IMG/VR virus record: IMGVR_UViG_3300018080_003942
Span: 1-64,000 of that record
Strand: one strand, 5' to 3'
DNA: 64,000 nt
Source of the DNA: a virus
Program-made: the position numbers and the translations under genes
Shown here: positions 31,017 to 39,394 of the stretch, one piece after another
How the letters are laid out: each line of letters begins with the position of its first letter
Numbering within the stretch: the stretch's first letter is position 1
The notes under the pieces: generated by a model
The model's input: only the letters and a program-made list of their open reading frames with translations
Told to the model about the DNA's origin: nothing
Databases searched by the model: none

Positions 31017-32735
31017 TCAGATGATCGCGTTCCAGTCGACGATGACACCGGCCTCGTCGAGCAAGTCGTAGAACCAGGTCACGACGTGGACGTAAGCACC
31101 TAGCGGGTCCTTGGGGTGGCGCTTCTGGGCCTCCTCGCGCTTGGCACCGAACTCGTCGGTCTTGGCCAGCTTGTGCTTCTTGCAGGTCTGGCCGAGCAGG
31201 CTGAGCAGGGCACGCTGCTGAGTGGAGTTGAGCTTCGAGTAGTCAGGGCGCACGTTCTCGTCGAACGGCTCCTCTTCTTCCTCTTCTTCCTCTTCCTCCT
31301 CCTCGCCAGGCTCCTCCTCGTCCTCCTCCTCAAGATCGTCGAGCTCCTCATCGCTGGGCTCTTCTTCGTCGAGGTCCTCCTCGTCGAGCTCCTCGTCTTC
31401 TTCCTCGTCAGGCTCCTCCTCGTCGAGGTCCTCGTCTTCTTCCTCCTCCTCGTCGAGGTCCTCCTCGTCGTCTAGCTCCTCCTCGAGCTCTTCTTCTTCG
31501 AGCTCCTCGAGCTCCTCGAGCTCCTCCTCTTCTTCCTCCACATCAGGGGCGGAGGCAGCAACCGGAGCCTCCCGCTTGCCGATCATGTCGTCAGGCGGGA
31601 TAGGGGTGTGAAGAGGGCCGGAGACAGCGATAGGGAACGCGCGGATCGTGTCCTCGGGAACGCCGAGCGTATCCGCGGCCTCCGCGAGGCTGGTGGCCAG
31701 CACGTAGCGCAGCGTGTCGGAGCCGTCCTCGTCTTGGCTGTAGGCCTGGTACACGGCATGGACCGACGGGAGCCCGATATGCTCTTGCATGTAGTTGGGG
31801 TCACCATCGGGCGCGACGAAGACAGCGCTGACGCCCGGGCAGCAACGCTCAGCCGCTTCTTTGAGGCGCATCAGGCCCACGGCCCGCCACGCATCGTCAG
31901 CGCCTTCGGTCAGGTGCGAGGACGCGGCCACGAGGGCCTCGATCATCACATCACCGTCGGTCGGCCAGCGGTCAGAGTCGTCAGTACCGGACGCGGCCCG
32001 CTTGAGCAGCTCCTGGTAGGAGTAGTAGAGGTCCAGCTGCGGCTGGGTGAGTCGGAGCTTGAGCTCGCGGTACTTGGCCTCGCCGGGCTCGAGCCCCTCG
32101 TCCTCCTCGTCGTTCATGTCCTGGATCGCCTGCTGCACCCGGCGCTTGAGGTCTGCGGAGCGCAGCGCGTGCGGGTGACCCAGGGGCTCGCAGAAGGGCA
32201 GCCACTCGGAGATGTTGTCCTCGTGGATAGCGCCGGCGCGGACGCCCGGGCTCAGCTCGACAAGCCGGTCCCAGACCACGTGGCGCAGGACGGCGGGGTT
32301 CAGGCTCAGCGACAGCAGCATGGCCCACTGGCCTGCTAGCTGGTTGGCCTTGGCCGGGTTCATGTTGAGCCGCATGTCCGCGACCTGCTCGAAGCTCTCG
32401 GCGGCCGGCAGATCACCGACAGGAGCCGCGACCTCGATCCACGCACCTTCTCGCAGGTTGAACAGGTGGCAGGCCAGCTCAGCAGTCTGAGCGCCTCGGG
32501 CCTGCTGGAGCTCGACACACCGGTCCAGACGCTTGATCGCCGGGAGCTTGCCGGTGCCGGCGAAGGGGGCTCGCTGCCCCTGTAGGAGGTTCTGGGTTGC
32601 GTACTCGGCGCGCTCTTGAGCCTCTTCGAGGGCCACCAGTGCGGCGTTCTCGGAGCCCGGCTGCGGTTGGGTAGTCGGCGCAGCAGCCGCTTTCTTCTTC
32701 GTGGCCTTCTTGGCGGCCTTCTTTTTCTTAGCCAT
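31017..32735 (-). CDS. Lysine-tailed protein with a long acidic tract
   Basis: About 572 residues from ATG 32735 (MAKKKKAAKKATKKKAAAAP), which overlaps the previous gene by 8 nt; an upstream in-frame ATG is less likely. Three parts: an H1-like Lys/Ala N-terminus, a helical central domain (about 40-400; e.g. LNPAVLRHVVWDRLVELSPG) and an almost pure Glu/Asp stretch of over 100 residues (about 405-515), then a short alpha/beta C-terminal domain ending DEAGVIVDWNAII. Not recognised. Opposite-charge ends could contact DNA and basic proteins; DNA mimicry or a chaperone for DNA-binding proteins are possibilities only. Confidence 0.7.
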   Translation of the reverse strand: MAKKKKAAKKATKKKAAAAPTTQPQPGSENAALVALEEAQERAEYATQNLLQGQRAPFAGTGKLPAIKRLDRCVELQQARGAQTAELACHLFNLREGAWIEVAAPVGDLPAAESFEQVADMRLNMNPAKANQLAGQWAMLLSLSLNPAVLRHVVWDRLVELSPGVRAGAIHEDNISEWLPFCEPLGHPHALRSADLKRRVQQAIQDMNDEEDEGLEPGEAKYRELKLRLTQPQLDLYYSYQELLKRAASGTDDSDRWPTDGDVMIEALVAASSHLTEGADDAWRAVGLMRLKEAAERCCPGVSAVFVAPDGDPNYMQEHIGLPSVHAVYQAYSQDEDGSDTLRYVLATSLAEAADTLGVPEDTIRAFPIAVSGPLHTPIPPDDMIGKREAPVAASAPDVEEEEEELEELEELEEEELEEELDDEEDLDEEEEEDEDLDEEEPDEEEDEELDEEDLDEEEPSDEELDDLEEEDEEEPGEEEEEEEEEEEEPFDENVRPDYSKLNSTQQRALLSLLGQTCKKHKLAKTDEFGAKREEAQKRHPKDPLGAYVHVVTWFYDLLDEAGVIVDWNAII

Positions 32736-33777
32736 GGGCGGGGGTCTTCTTCTTCTTGGTTCTTTTGTAGGGGAAGCAGTCAAGGCGGTTGCGGCATCGC
32801 TTGGCCTTGGCGGTGTTGCGGCTAGAGCAGGCCTTCGGGCCAGCTAGGGGCTGTCCAAGCTCTACGAGGCGATGGACAGAGTCGATGTAGGGGTCGACGA
32901 CCATGGGCAGGAAGTCGGGGTCATAGGCGATCTCGTAGGCCCGGTCGGCAAGTCGGTCCCTGTCAAGATATAGCAACGAAGTGCCCTCACAGAGGTCAGG
33001 ATCTAGCGGAAAGATTCCTTGACGCCCCTGCTCGACCAAGATGGCCGGGTAGAGCTTGCCTTGGTAGGTGTCCTTCTCCAGAGGGAGCGGGCCCTGCCGG
33101 GGCTTGAGCACGAAGGTTCCGGGCTCTTTGCCCCGGACGCGCGACATACTGTCGAACTGGTCCCGCTCCTTGCTCTTCATCTCCAGCACTCGCCAGTGCC
33201 CGGTGGGCTTGATCCAGATACCGTCAGCACGGCCGCGGATCATCCACGCGTCACCGCGATTCTTGGGGTCGGGCCGACGAATGCGGATCTCCTCGTAGCG
33301 CCATCTGACACGCTCCCGGGCTAGGACCCGATCGCAGTTGTTCTCGTGGACTACCCCATCCGCATCACGGTAGGCGACGGTGTTGGTGCACACCTCCTCG
33401 GGCCTGAACCCTTCGACGACCTGGTGACAGCTCATACACCTCCACAGGCCCCAGAGGCGCCCGACGTCGCCTGTGATCTCAGGTAGGATCACGGACTGGA
33501 AGTGGTCATGAACAGCGTGCCCAGCTGCGAACAAGCGTAGCGCCTGGGGACTAAAGCCCTGAGCGTCGCCCCACATATCGTGGAGGCGCTTGAAAGCGTC
33601 TTGGACCATACACCCGTTGCAGAGGCTGCTTGGGTTGAAGGCTCTGGAGACATACCCCTCACGCTCTTCTCGACGGAGAAGCGCCTGGTCGATGGCCGGC
33701 GTCCAAGACTGATCGGCCTCGACCCTCGTCGTCATCTTGCAGATGAAGTCGACGATGTCTTGTGTGAAGGTGTTCAC
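32728..33777 (-). CDS. Cas4/RecB-like PD-(D/E)XK nuclease with Cys cluster
   Basis: A 349-residue protein. FNPSSLCNGCMVQDAFKRL (residues 48-66) is the typical N-terminal block of Cas4/AddB-like nucleases; catalytic Asp is in RGRADGIW (about 190) and the E-x-K in LEMKSKE (about 205). Cys53 and/or Cys56 together with the C-terminal Cys residues (CSSRNTAKAKRCRNRLDC) could form an Fe-S cluster. A second Cys set (CMSC...C...C, about 114-148) may bind zinc. Likely an exonuclease for end resection in recombination, as its neighbours are RecA and helicases. Overlaps the lysine-tailed protein by 8 nt. Confidence 0.8.
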   Translation of the reverse strand: MNTFTQDIVDFICKMTTRVEADQSWTPAIDQALLRREEREGYVSRAFNPSSLCNGCMVQDAFKRLHDMWGDAQGFSPQALRLFAAGHAVHDHFQSVILPEITGDVGRLWGLWRCMSCHQVVEGFRPEEVCTNTVAYRDADGVVHENNCDRVLARERVRWRYEEIRIRRPDPKNRGDAWMIRGRADGIWIKPTGHWRVLEMKSKERDQFDSMSRVRGKEPGTFVLKPRQGPLPLEKDTYQGKLYPAILVEQGRQGIFPLDPDLCEGTSLLYLDRDRLADRAYEIAYDPDFLPMVVDPYIDSVHRLVELGQPLAGPKACSSRNTAKAKRCRNRLDCFPYKRTKKKKTPAHG

Positions 33778-33778
33778 G

Positions 33779-34015
33779 CTACTCCTCGTTGAGTCCCTCA
33801 GGTGCCCAACTGAACGCGCCTCGGATCTCCCGAGGGGTTGCAGCTTCTTTCAAGTTGCCGATCTCGGCTACACCCACACGGTCCTCCTCAGGCTGCTCCT
33901 TGCCCGGGTCGGCGAGGAGGACTACGTTACCTGAGGGCGATACGAAGATGTGGTACGGCTGCTCCGGTTGATCGGCGTAGGCGGCCGCGACCTTGGCGAT
34001 TAGCTCTTGTTCCAT
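33779..34015 (-). CDS. Small acidic hypothetical protein
   Basis: A 78-residue acidic protein beginning MEQELIAKVAAAY, with a beta segment YHIFVSPSGNVVLLADPG. One nt before the nuclease start; overlaps the kinase gene by 16 nt. Function unknown. Confidence 0.6.
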   Translation of the reverse strand: MEQELIAKVAAAYADQPEQPYHIFVSPSGNVVLLADPGKEQPEEDRVGVAEIGNLKEAATPREIRGAFSWAPEGLNEE

Positions 34016-34743
34016 GCGTAGTGTCTCTGTAGGTGGATGAAGGCGAGGGCTGCGGCTTCGGCAGCGTCGTACTCTTTGTCGATGTACAACCAGTTCTTGA
34101 AGCGGTTGTTGAAGGCTTGTCGATCCGGGTTTGACATGGCCCGCGCCATCTCGGCCTCAAGCCTCGGGTCCCGAGCGGTCGGATCTAGGTTGTCGCGGCC
34201 AGGGCCTAGTAGCCCCTCCAAAGCTATGTAGAGGTGCCTCACGTGCCGGTGCTGCCCTAGGTCTGTGAAGTGGTCCTCAGGGCCTTGGTGCCCGTGAGAT
34301 CCGGTCATCACGATCACCTGATCGAAGGACTCGTCTACCAAGGATCTGTAGGCCGTCCAGATGGCGCGAACCATGGTAGGGCCTCCTTTCATGAACCCTT
34401 GATAGATCAACGTGGTCAAGATTGATCGGTCGCGCAGAGCAACAGGGATCTCACCTCCAGCTGATACAAACCCGGCCCACTCCTGCACCTGCACCGCTGT
34501 CTGTGCCATCCCTGCGATGAACAGAGCGGCGCTGGCCTGAGTACAAGGGATCTGCGACTCACCCGTACCCCCCGTCGCCTGGCCGTGGAGCACTAGCTCC
34601 CGGAGGCCTTGGATGCTATCCCCCGGTTCCCGGAAGACTCGAGCCTTCCACCCCCCGACGTTGTTGTTGATGTCGTCGCAGAGGGATTGAGCTAGGGTGC
34701 TCTTCCCGCTGCCGTCAGGGCCTTCGAGGATGATCTGGTGCAT
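34000..34743 (-). CDS. tmk: Thymidylate-kinase-like nucleotide kinase
   Basis: A 247-residue P-loop kinase: EGPDGSGKST (residues 7-16), REPGDSIQGLRELVL (the TMK dTMP-site R-E-P-G motif) and LRDRSILTTLIYQG (DR-S motif that binds substrate phosphate). The C-terminal 100 residues are less conserved. TMK phosphorylates dTMP to dTDP; in phages it supports DNA precursor supply. Start and the previous stop share TGATG. Substrate not proved by sequence. Confidence 0.82.
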   Translation of the reverse strand: MHQIILEGPDGSGKSTLAQSLCDDINNNVGGWKARVFREPGDSIQGLRELVLHGQATGGTGESQIPCTQASAALFIAGMAQTAVQVQEWAGFVSAGGEIPVALRDRSILTTLIYQGFMKGGPTMVRAIWTAYRSLVDESFDQVIVMTGSHGHQGPEDHFTDLGQHRHVRHLYIALEGLLGPGRDNLDPTARDPRLEAEMARAMSNPDRQAFNNRFKNWLYIDKEYDAAEAAALAFIHLQRHYAWNKS

Positions 34744-35300
34744 CAGGTGGTCTGGGCGATTACGCGTTGGAGAAGGGAGCCATGAGTCACGACCAGCTCG
34801 TGCTTGGCGGTCAGGGGATCCAGCTTGGCCTTGAAGGTCAAGCCAAGGGACCCGAGCATCCCAGTGCGCTGTCGCTCCAAGTCCTCTTGGATGACCTCTA
34901 CGGGGATGCGGGTCTCCTTGGTGGTGATGTCGAAGTACCGAAACGGCCCGTCAACGAACTGCTCGAGCTCCTCAGTCATGGGCATGATCAGGAGATCAGC
35001 GGGGAAACCCTCAAACACGCGATACGTGTTGTGGTCCGTGAAGTGGTAGGCGAGGGCGATGTTCGGGCGCGCTAGCTTGCGCGCGTCTTGCACCGCCTTC
35101 TCCCACCACCGAGGCTGGAACCGGAAGTCGGTCCCTGTTCTCGACTTGGCCTCGACAAACCACCCGTAAGGGGTGCCGAGGTCTCCTCGGAAGAACGAGC
35201 CGCAGCCAGATCCGGGGACCCGCTGCAAGCCGGTCTCTCGCATCAGGCGAAGCTCGTGCGCGTCACCCGTCCTCTTGTTCGAGGCCGGCCTCGAGCGCAT
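34743..35300 (-). CDS. PD-(D/E)XK endonuclease, Hjc-like
   Basis: A 185-residue protein from ATG 35300, chosen because GGAGGTGA lies 8 nt upstream; in-frame ATGs further upstream overlap recA deeply. The nuclease signature is GSGCGSFFRGDLG...FVEAKSRTG: Asp and Glu-x-Lys spaced as in archaeal Hjc and phage VRR/Hjc-like enzymes, followed by WWEKAVQDARK. It probably cleaves branched DNA. It overlaps the recA end by 38 nt, so it is made together with RecA. Confidence 0.75.
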   Translation of the reverse strand: MRSRPASNKRTGDAHELRLMRETGLQRVPGSGCGSFFRGDLGTPYGWFVEAKSRTGTDFRFQPRWWEKAVQDARKLARPNIALAYHFTDHNTYRVFEGFPADLLIMPMTEELEQFVDGPFRYFDITTKETRIPVEVIQEDLERQRTGMLGSLGLTFKAKLDPLTAKHELVVTHGSLLQRVIAQTT

Positions 35301-36873
35301 CGAGGGGGTCACCTCCCTCTGCTTCTTCTGAATCTTCGGCAGCCCCAGCGGCTGGCTGATGTCCTTTGAGTCGGTCATGGGCTTCGTGAATGAGATCCTG
35401 GAGAGGGTCGTCGAAAGGCCCATAGAGATGGGCCTCTGCGTCGAGGTGGCCTCGGAAGGTCCGCGGCATGATTGCGGCAGCCAGCGGATAGCGCAGGCGA
35501 TAACCGATGTCGGGCCGGCTCAGGAAGGCCTTGATGTCCGCGATCTTGGTGAAGGTGCGGCCGAGGATCTCATACCCCCGCGAGGTCTTCTTGAACCACC
35601 TGTCATCAGGCGGCAGCTCCCAAGCGCCCTCAGATAGGGCTTTCAGGAGCTCAAACACGCGCGCACCCTCGTCGGTCTCGCCGGCTTCGTAGTGGACACG
35701 GTCAAACAGACGATCCTTGAGGAACAGCCGAGCCTGGGCGCTAGCGTTGGTGCCGCCCCCGGACGCCTTGTCCTTCTTCATCGTCATCGTCATCTCCGCC
35801 ATGGCGGCGGGCTCACGGTAGCCGCCGTCCCACGGGTTGTAGCGGGTGCGGATCTCCATGTTCTGCATGAGCGCGTACTTGAGGGCGTTACCGCCCGACG
35901 CGATCTTGGAGGGACCGCCGTAGCCCCCGGGGCCCGACTGGATGTTGGCGCGCCACTGGTTGGTCTGGATGAACGTGGGCATCACGCCCGACTGGTTCCA
36001 GGCCTCGTTTTGCGCGCTGATCAGCTTCGGGTACAGGCGGGACAGCTCACGAGCCCGGGACGCGGTCTGCTTACGACCCGCCAGGTCCTCGTCAATCGCA
36101 GCCATGGCCACACTGTCGAGGATGATCAGATCGGCAGCGCCGTTCTTGATCAGGTGGGAAGAGAGGATCTCGACCTGGTTCAAGGACGTGATGCGGGCCA
36201 CAGCTACTGTCGAATCCGGGCTGATGAGTAGGCCCTCTTCGACCTCCTCGTACTCAGCCATCGGATCGCTCATGTCCACACGATCCGCGATCTTGAACCC
36301 CCAGGACTGTGCCCATAGCGGGTCGAAGTCACCCTCGACATCGATGAAGAGGACGGTCGACACATCGTTGGCACCGCAGCCGCAGCGGATCACGTTATCC
36401 CGCTCACCCAGGTCATCATGGAAGGTGAGGATCGGAGTCATGCAGCGCCGGCAAGTGCGCTGGAAGGAGCCGGCCAGTAGGTAGCACATGAGCGACTTGC
36501 CCACATGCTCCGGGCCAATGATCTGCGTCCGGGTGCCGATGGCCATGCGGATGTTCATGTCCATCTCGACCAGTCCCGTGAACAGGAGCCGGCGGCGGAA
36601 CTCAGCTGCGGCCTGCGTCGCTCGCCAAGAACCCGTGGGCTGCTTGTTGAGCTCGACTGTCGCAGACTTCATCCCGTCGCTGAACCGAGCGCTGGTGCGT
36701 GTGTCGCGCGGGCTCTTCACTCCGGCCGTCAGCGCCCGCTTCGGAGCGTCGTCCTTGGCTGCGGCCTTCTTGGTCCGCTTCTTGGCCTTCTTCTTGGTCG
36801 CCTTCTTCTTGGTGGCCTTCTTGGTCACCTTCTTTGTGGCTTTTTTGGCGACCTTCTTCTTCTTGGCCGCCAT
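35263..36873 (-). CDS. recA: RecA-type recombinase with H1-like tail and zinc insert
   Basis: A 536-residue RecA homologue. Residues 1-40 are a Lys/Ala/Thr repeat tail (units such as KKATKK). Walker A is GPEHVGKS (120-127); a four-Cys insert (C141, C144, C164, C166) follows it; Walker B DLIILDSVAMA is at about 250, and RecA-like L2/C-terminal core blocks include QTNQWRANI and GGNALKYALMQNMEIRTRY. The C-terminus is acidic. It would form filaments on ssDNA for strand exchange and replication restart. Neither the zinc insert nor the H1-like tail is normal for bacterial RecA (about 350 residues) or T4 UvsX. Confidence 0.9.
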   Translation of the reverse strand: MAAKKKKVAKKATKKVTKKATKKKATKKKAKKRTKKAAAKDDAPKRALTAGVKSPRDTRTSARFSDGMKSATVELNKQPTGSWRATQAAAEFRRRLLFTGLVEMDMNIRMAIGTRTQIIGPEHVGKSLMCYLLAGSFQRTCRRCMTPILTFHDDLGERDNVIRCGCGANDVSTVLFIDVEGDFDPLWAQSWGFKIADRVDMSDPMAEYEEVEEGLLISPDSTVAVARITSLNQVEILSSHLIKNGAADLIILDSVAMAAIDEDLAGRKQTASRARELSRLYPKLISAQNEAWNQSGVMPTFIQTNQWRANIQSGPGGYGGPSKIASGGNALKYALMQNMEIRTRYNPWDGGYREPAAMAEMTMTMKKDKASGGGTNASAQARLFLKDRLFDRVHYEAGETDEGARVFELLKALSEGAWELPPDDRWFKKTSRGYEILGRTFTKIADIKAFLSRPDIGYRLRYPLAAAIMPRTFRGHLDAEAHLYGPFDDPLQDLIHEAHDRLKGHQPAAGAAEDSEEAEGGDPLDALEAGLEQEDG

Positions 36874-37289
36874 CAGGCTCCTTCGTCAGCCCCCTCAGTG
36901 AGCTGCTCGGTGTGGAACAGCGGGTCCTTGCCGACCGACTGTAGGACGCGGTTGAAGATGTCGCGGTTGGCCACGACGCAGCGGTGCTGGAACTCCTCGA
37001 CGATGCCCTCCATGTTCTCGGCAATCTCTTCCCGGGAAGCAGGCACGTTCACGGTGACGTGAACCTCATGGCTCGAGTAGGCGCCGTAGACCTCGGAGAT
37101 GCGGGCGTGGTGGCCGACCGAGATCGATCCGACATTAGCGGGGTTGGTCATGATGTGGCGGGTGTCGATGATGTGGGTGTTGCTATAGCGGAGGACGTAC
37201 TTGGTGCGTCCTCGCGGGATGGCTCGAATCGTCACCTCGAGGGTGACCGGGCGGGCTGTGATCTCACAGCCCTGGATAGTCGATGACAT
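36873..37289 (-). CDS. Hypothetical protein of the recombination operon
   Basis: A 138-residue protein (ATG 37289, or 37301). Beta-rich N-terminal part (VTLEVTIRAIPRGRTKYVLR) and a helical C-terminal part. Its stop shares bases with the recA start (TGATG) and its start lies inside the helicase gene end. No family recognised; a RecA or helicase accessory role is inferred from coupling only. Confidence 0.6.
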   Translation of the reverse strand: MSSTIQGCEITARPVTLEVTIRAIPRGRTKYVLRYSNTHIIDTRHIMTNPANVGSISVGHHARISEVYGAYSSHEVHVTVNVPASREEIAENMEGIVEEFQHRCVVANRDIFNRVLQSVGKDPLFHTEQLTEGADEGA

Positions 37290-38727
37290 GGCAGCGGGCA
37301 TCCTTGTAGGAGGCTAGCCGGCGGCGCCCGAGCGCGGCCAGAACGGGGGAGTTGGTGTGGACCGGGTCCACCACGATCGGGACCGGCTTCCCGTCGACCT
37401 CTCGCTCGATACGCCCTCGGGTCTGGCGAACATCACGACGGGGAGAGGCGAGTACAGCGGCATCCTTCCATGGTACATCAAGGGCCTTGTCAGCAATGCC
37501 GTAAGTGCAGAAGGTGACCGGCTTGTCGAGGGAGGCGTCCCGGCCGACGCGCCCAACCTTGGCATGCTTACCGAAGAACAACCCGCTCGAGCCCGGATGC
37601 CGGGCTTCCCATAGCTCGTGCAGGTGGATGAGCTGCTTCTGGAACTGGCCGAATACCATGACCTGACGCCCCTTTTGGAACAGGTGGCCGACGATGTTAA
37701 CCAACCAGGCTGAGTACGCAGGGTCAGCGATGACCGTCTGAATGTAGGCCGTGTAGTTGTGCTTGTCCTTCCAGGCGACGTCCGGGGGAGTCACCATCGG
37801 GTTGAGCGGGGGCCGGCCCGGGCAGCTAGTGGGAAAGCCGGCGAAGTCCGGGCACTCACGGCATCCTGCGAGTGTTGTCATCCCGACCTTCGCCTTGCAC
37901 CACGCCATCCGGTAGTCGTCGTACTCGACGAGGGTCGTAACTGGGTAGCGGTAGATCGTGGCAGGGACCAGCTTGGCCGCGGCTTCGACCACGTGGTTAC
38001 CCAGCGCCGCCTTGAACACCCACTCGAGCCCATCCCGGCGATCCGGGGTGGCGGTCAGGGCGATGCTCCAGGTGAAGGCTAGGTTCGTGAGGCTGCCGAA
38101 AAAGCAAGGTGCTGAGAACACATGCGCCTCGTCGACGAGGAGCATGTCGAGTTCCATCGGGTCTTCGGCCCACTCTTGTCGCCAGAGGCTCTGACCGACC
38201 ATGATCGTGAACCGAGCTCGCGTGTCTCGACGCATCTGCCCGTGGCCTCCGCCGAGGATCTCGACGGTGGCCTCGGGCAGGAAGCGCTCGATCGCACCTT
38301 TCCACTGCTCGGCGATGTCGACCTGATCGACCAGCACGCCGACCCGCGCCGCTTGCAACGCGTCAGCGCAGTAGAGGCCCATGACTGTCTTGCCAGTGCC
38401 GCAATCAGCCCGCAGAAGCAGCCCCTCCTTGCGAGGCAGCTCATGTAGGATCTCACTGACCGGCGTCTTCTGGTTGTCTCTCAGCTCGCCCTTGAACTGC
38501 CGCTGTGGGTGCTCTTGGATCGGAGCCCGAGCCGGCAGCGCTCGGGTGAAGTTCTCTAGCCAGAAGCGAGGTACAAGCAGGGAGCCGTCACTGAACTCAT
38601 GCCACAACGGGAAGGGCTCTCGATCTCCTTCAGGGCGCGCGATAAGGTCTTGGTCCCGATCAAAGGGCCACAAGGCAGGATCGCCGAGGATCTCGGCAGG
38701 GACGTGGACGAGGCCGCGTAGTTTCAT
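37264..38727 (-). CDS. SF2 helicase, UvsW-like
   Basis: A 487-residue DNA helicase: motif I ADCGTGKT (107-114), motif II LLVDEAHVF (DEAH), motif III LTATPDRRDG, and motif VI near QTRGRIERE, with a GQFQKQL region for motif IV. Between the RecA-like halves lies a Cys-bearing loop (CRECPDF...SCPG). T4 UvsW-type enzymes unwind R-loops and branched DNA and switch replication from origin- to recombination-dependent mode. Located just upstream of recA in the operon. Confidence 0.85.
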   Translation of the reverse strand: MKLRGLVHVPAEILGDPALWPFDRDQDLIARPEGDREPFPLWHEFSDGSLLVPRFWLENFTRALPARAPIQEHPQRQFKGELRDNQKTPVSEILHELPRKEGLLLRADCGTGKTVMGLYCADALQAARVGVLVDQVDIAEQWKGAIERFLPEATVEILGGGHGQMRRDTRARFTIMVGQSLWRQEWAEDPMELDMLLVDEAHVFSAPCFFGSLTNLAFTWSIALTATPDRRDGLEWVFKAALGNHVVEAAAKLVPATIYRYPVTTLVEYDDYRMAWCKAKVGMTTLAGCRECPDFAGFPTSCPGRPPLNPMVTPPDVAWKDKHNYTAYIQTVIADPAYSAWLVNIVGHLFQKGRQVMVFGQFQKQLIHLHELWEARHPGSSGLFFGKHAKVGRVGRDASLDKPVTFCTYGIADKALDVPWKDAAVLASPRRDVRQTRGRIEREVDGKPVPIVVDPVHTNSPVLAALGRRRLASYKDARCHVIDYPGL

Positions 38728-38744
38728 GGCATTGGTAGGGGGTG

Positions 38745-39152
38745 TCAGTAAACAGTGGTCAGGATCGGGGTAGCCATCGACAAGTCAAAGACCCAGGTCA
38801 TCTCCAGGTACCGGTGCTTGGCCATAGGTCTTCCGTGATGGTTGTGCTGCGCAGGCTTGGTCTGTTCAACAGCCTCCAGAGCCGTTCGGCAAAGCCAGGT
38901 ATGGAGCCCCTCATTCGTCTCTTCGTCGCGGTGCTTGAGGAACACGTCAAGGCAGCGGATCGATGCTCGATCCACCGCGTGGGCGGTGACTTCAAGGCTT
39001 GTGGCCTGCATCAACATGCCGCGCCGCTTCAGTTCTTCAGCAGCGTCTTTCGCTTGATCGTGCTCTACACGCACCATCCAGCGCAGGTACCCAGGCGGTA
39101 CACGTGTGATCGGCTCACCTGTATGTTTTCCGCGTTGCATCACAACCGCCAT
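38745..39152 (-). CDS. DUF3820-like small protein
   Basis: A 135-residue protein whose first 45 residues (GKHTGEPITRVPPGYLRWM) match the G-K-x-x-G-x-P-hydrophobic-x-x-V-P-x-x-Y-L-x-W pattern I associate with DUF3820, frequently seen beside replication genes. The C-terminal half contains HTWLCRTALEAV and is helical. ATG 39140 is an alternative start. Function unknown. Confidence 0.55.
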   Translation of the reverse strand: MAVVMQRGKHTGEPITRVPPGYLRWMVRVEHDQAKDAAEELKRRGMLMQATSLEVTAHAVDRASIRCLDVFLKHRDEETNEGLHTWLCRTALEAVEQTKPAQHNHHGRPMAKHRYLEMTWVFDLSMATPILTTVY

Positions 39153-39394
39153 GGCTCACAGCCCTCCTCGTCGGCCAGGAGACGCGCTAGCGCCTCGTCC
39201 TTGGTGTAATCCTTTGGCCACTCTCTGACTTCCACTGTAGGGTTGCGGAGACCGGCGCTAAGGCTTTGAAGATCCTTCCCCAGCCGGCGGAGGACCCCAT
39301 CGAAGAGGTCCTCCTCTGGCTCGAGGAAGATGCGGGGAAGTTCGATGTAGGAGTCGAACCCCTCTGCACAGACTCGGACGTCAATACCCCTCAC
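39140..39394 (-). CDS. Small acidic hypothetical protein
   Basis: An 84-residue protein with GTG start overlapping the upstream stop as GTGA. Strand YIELPRIFLEPEEDLFD and a helical end. No recognised family. The coupling supports translation of the unusual upstream ORF. Confidence 0.6.
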   Translation of the reverse strand: MRGIDVRVCAEGFDSYIELPRIFLEPEEDLFDGVLRRLGKDLQSLSAGLRNPTVEVREWPKDYTKDEALARLLADEEGCEPWRL

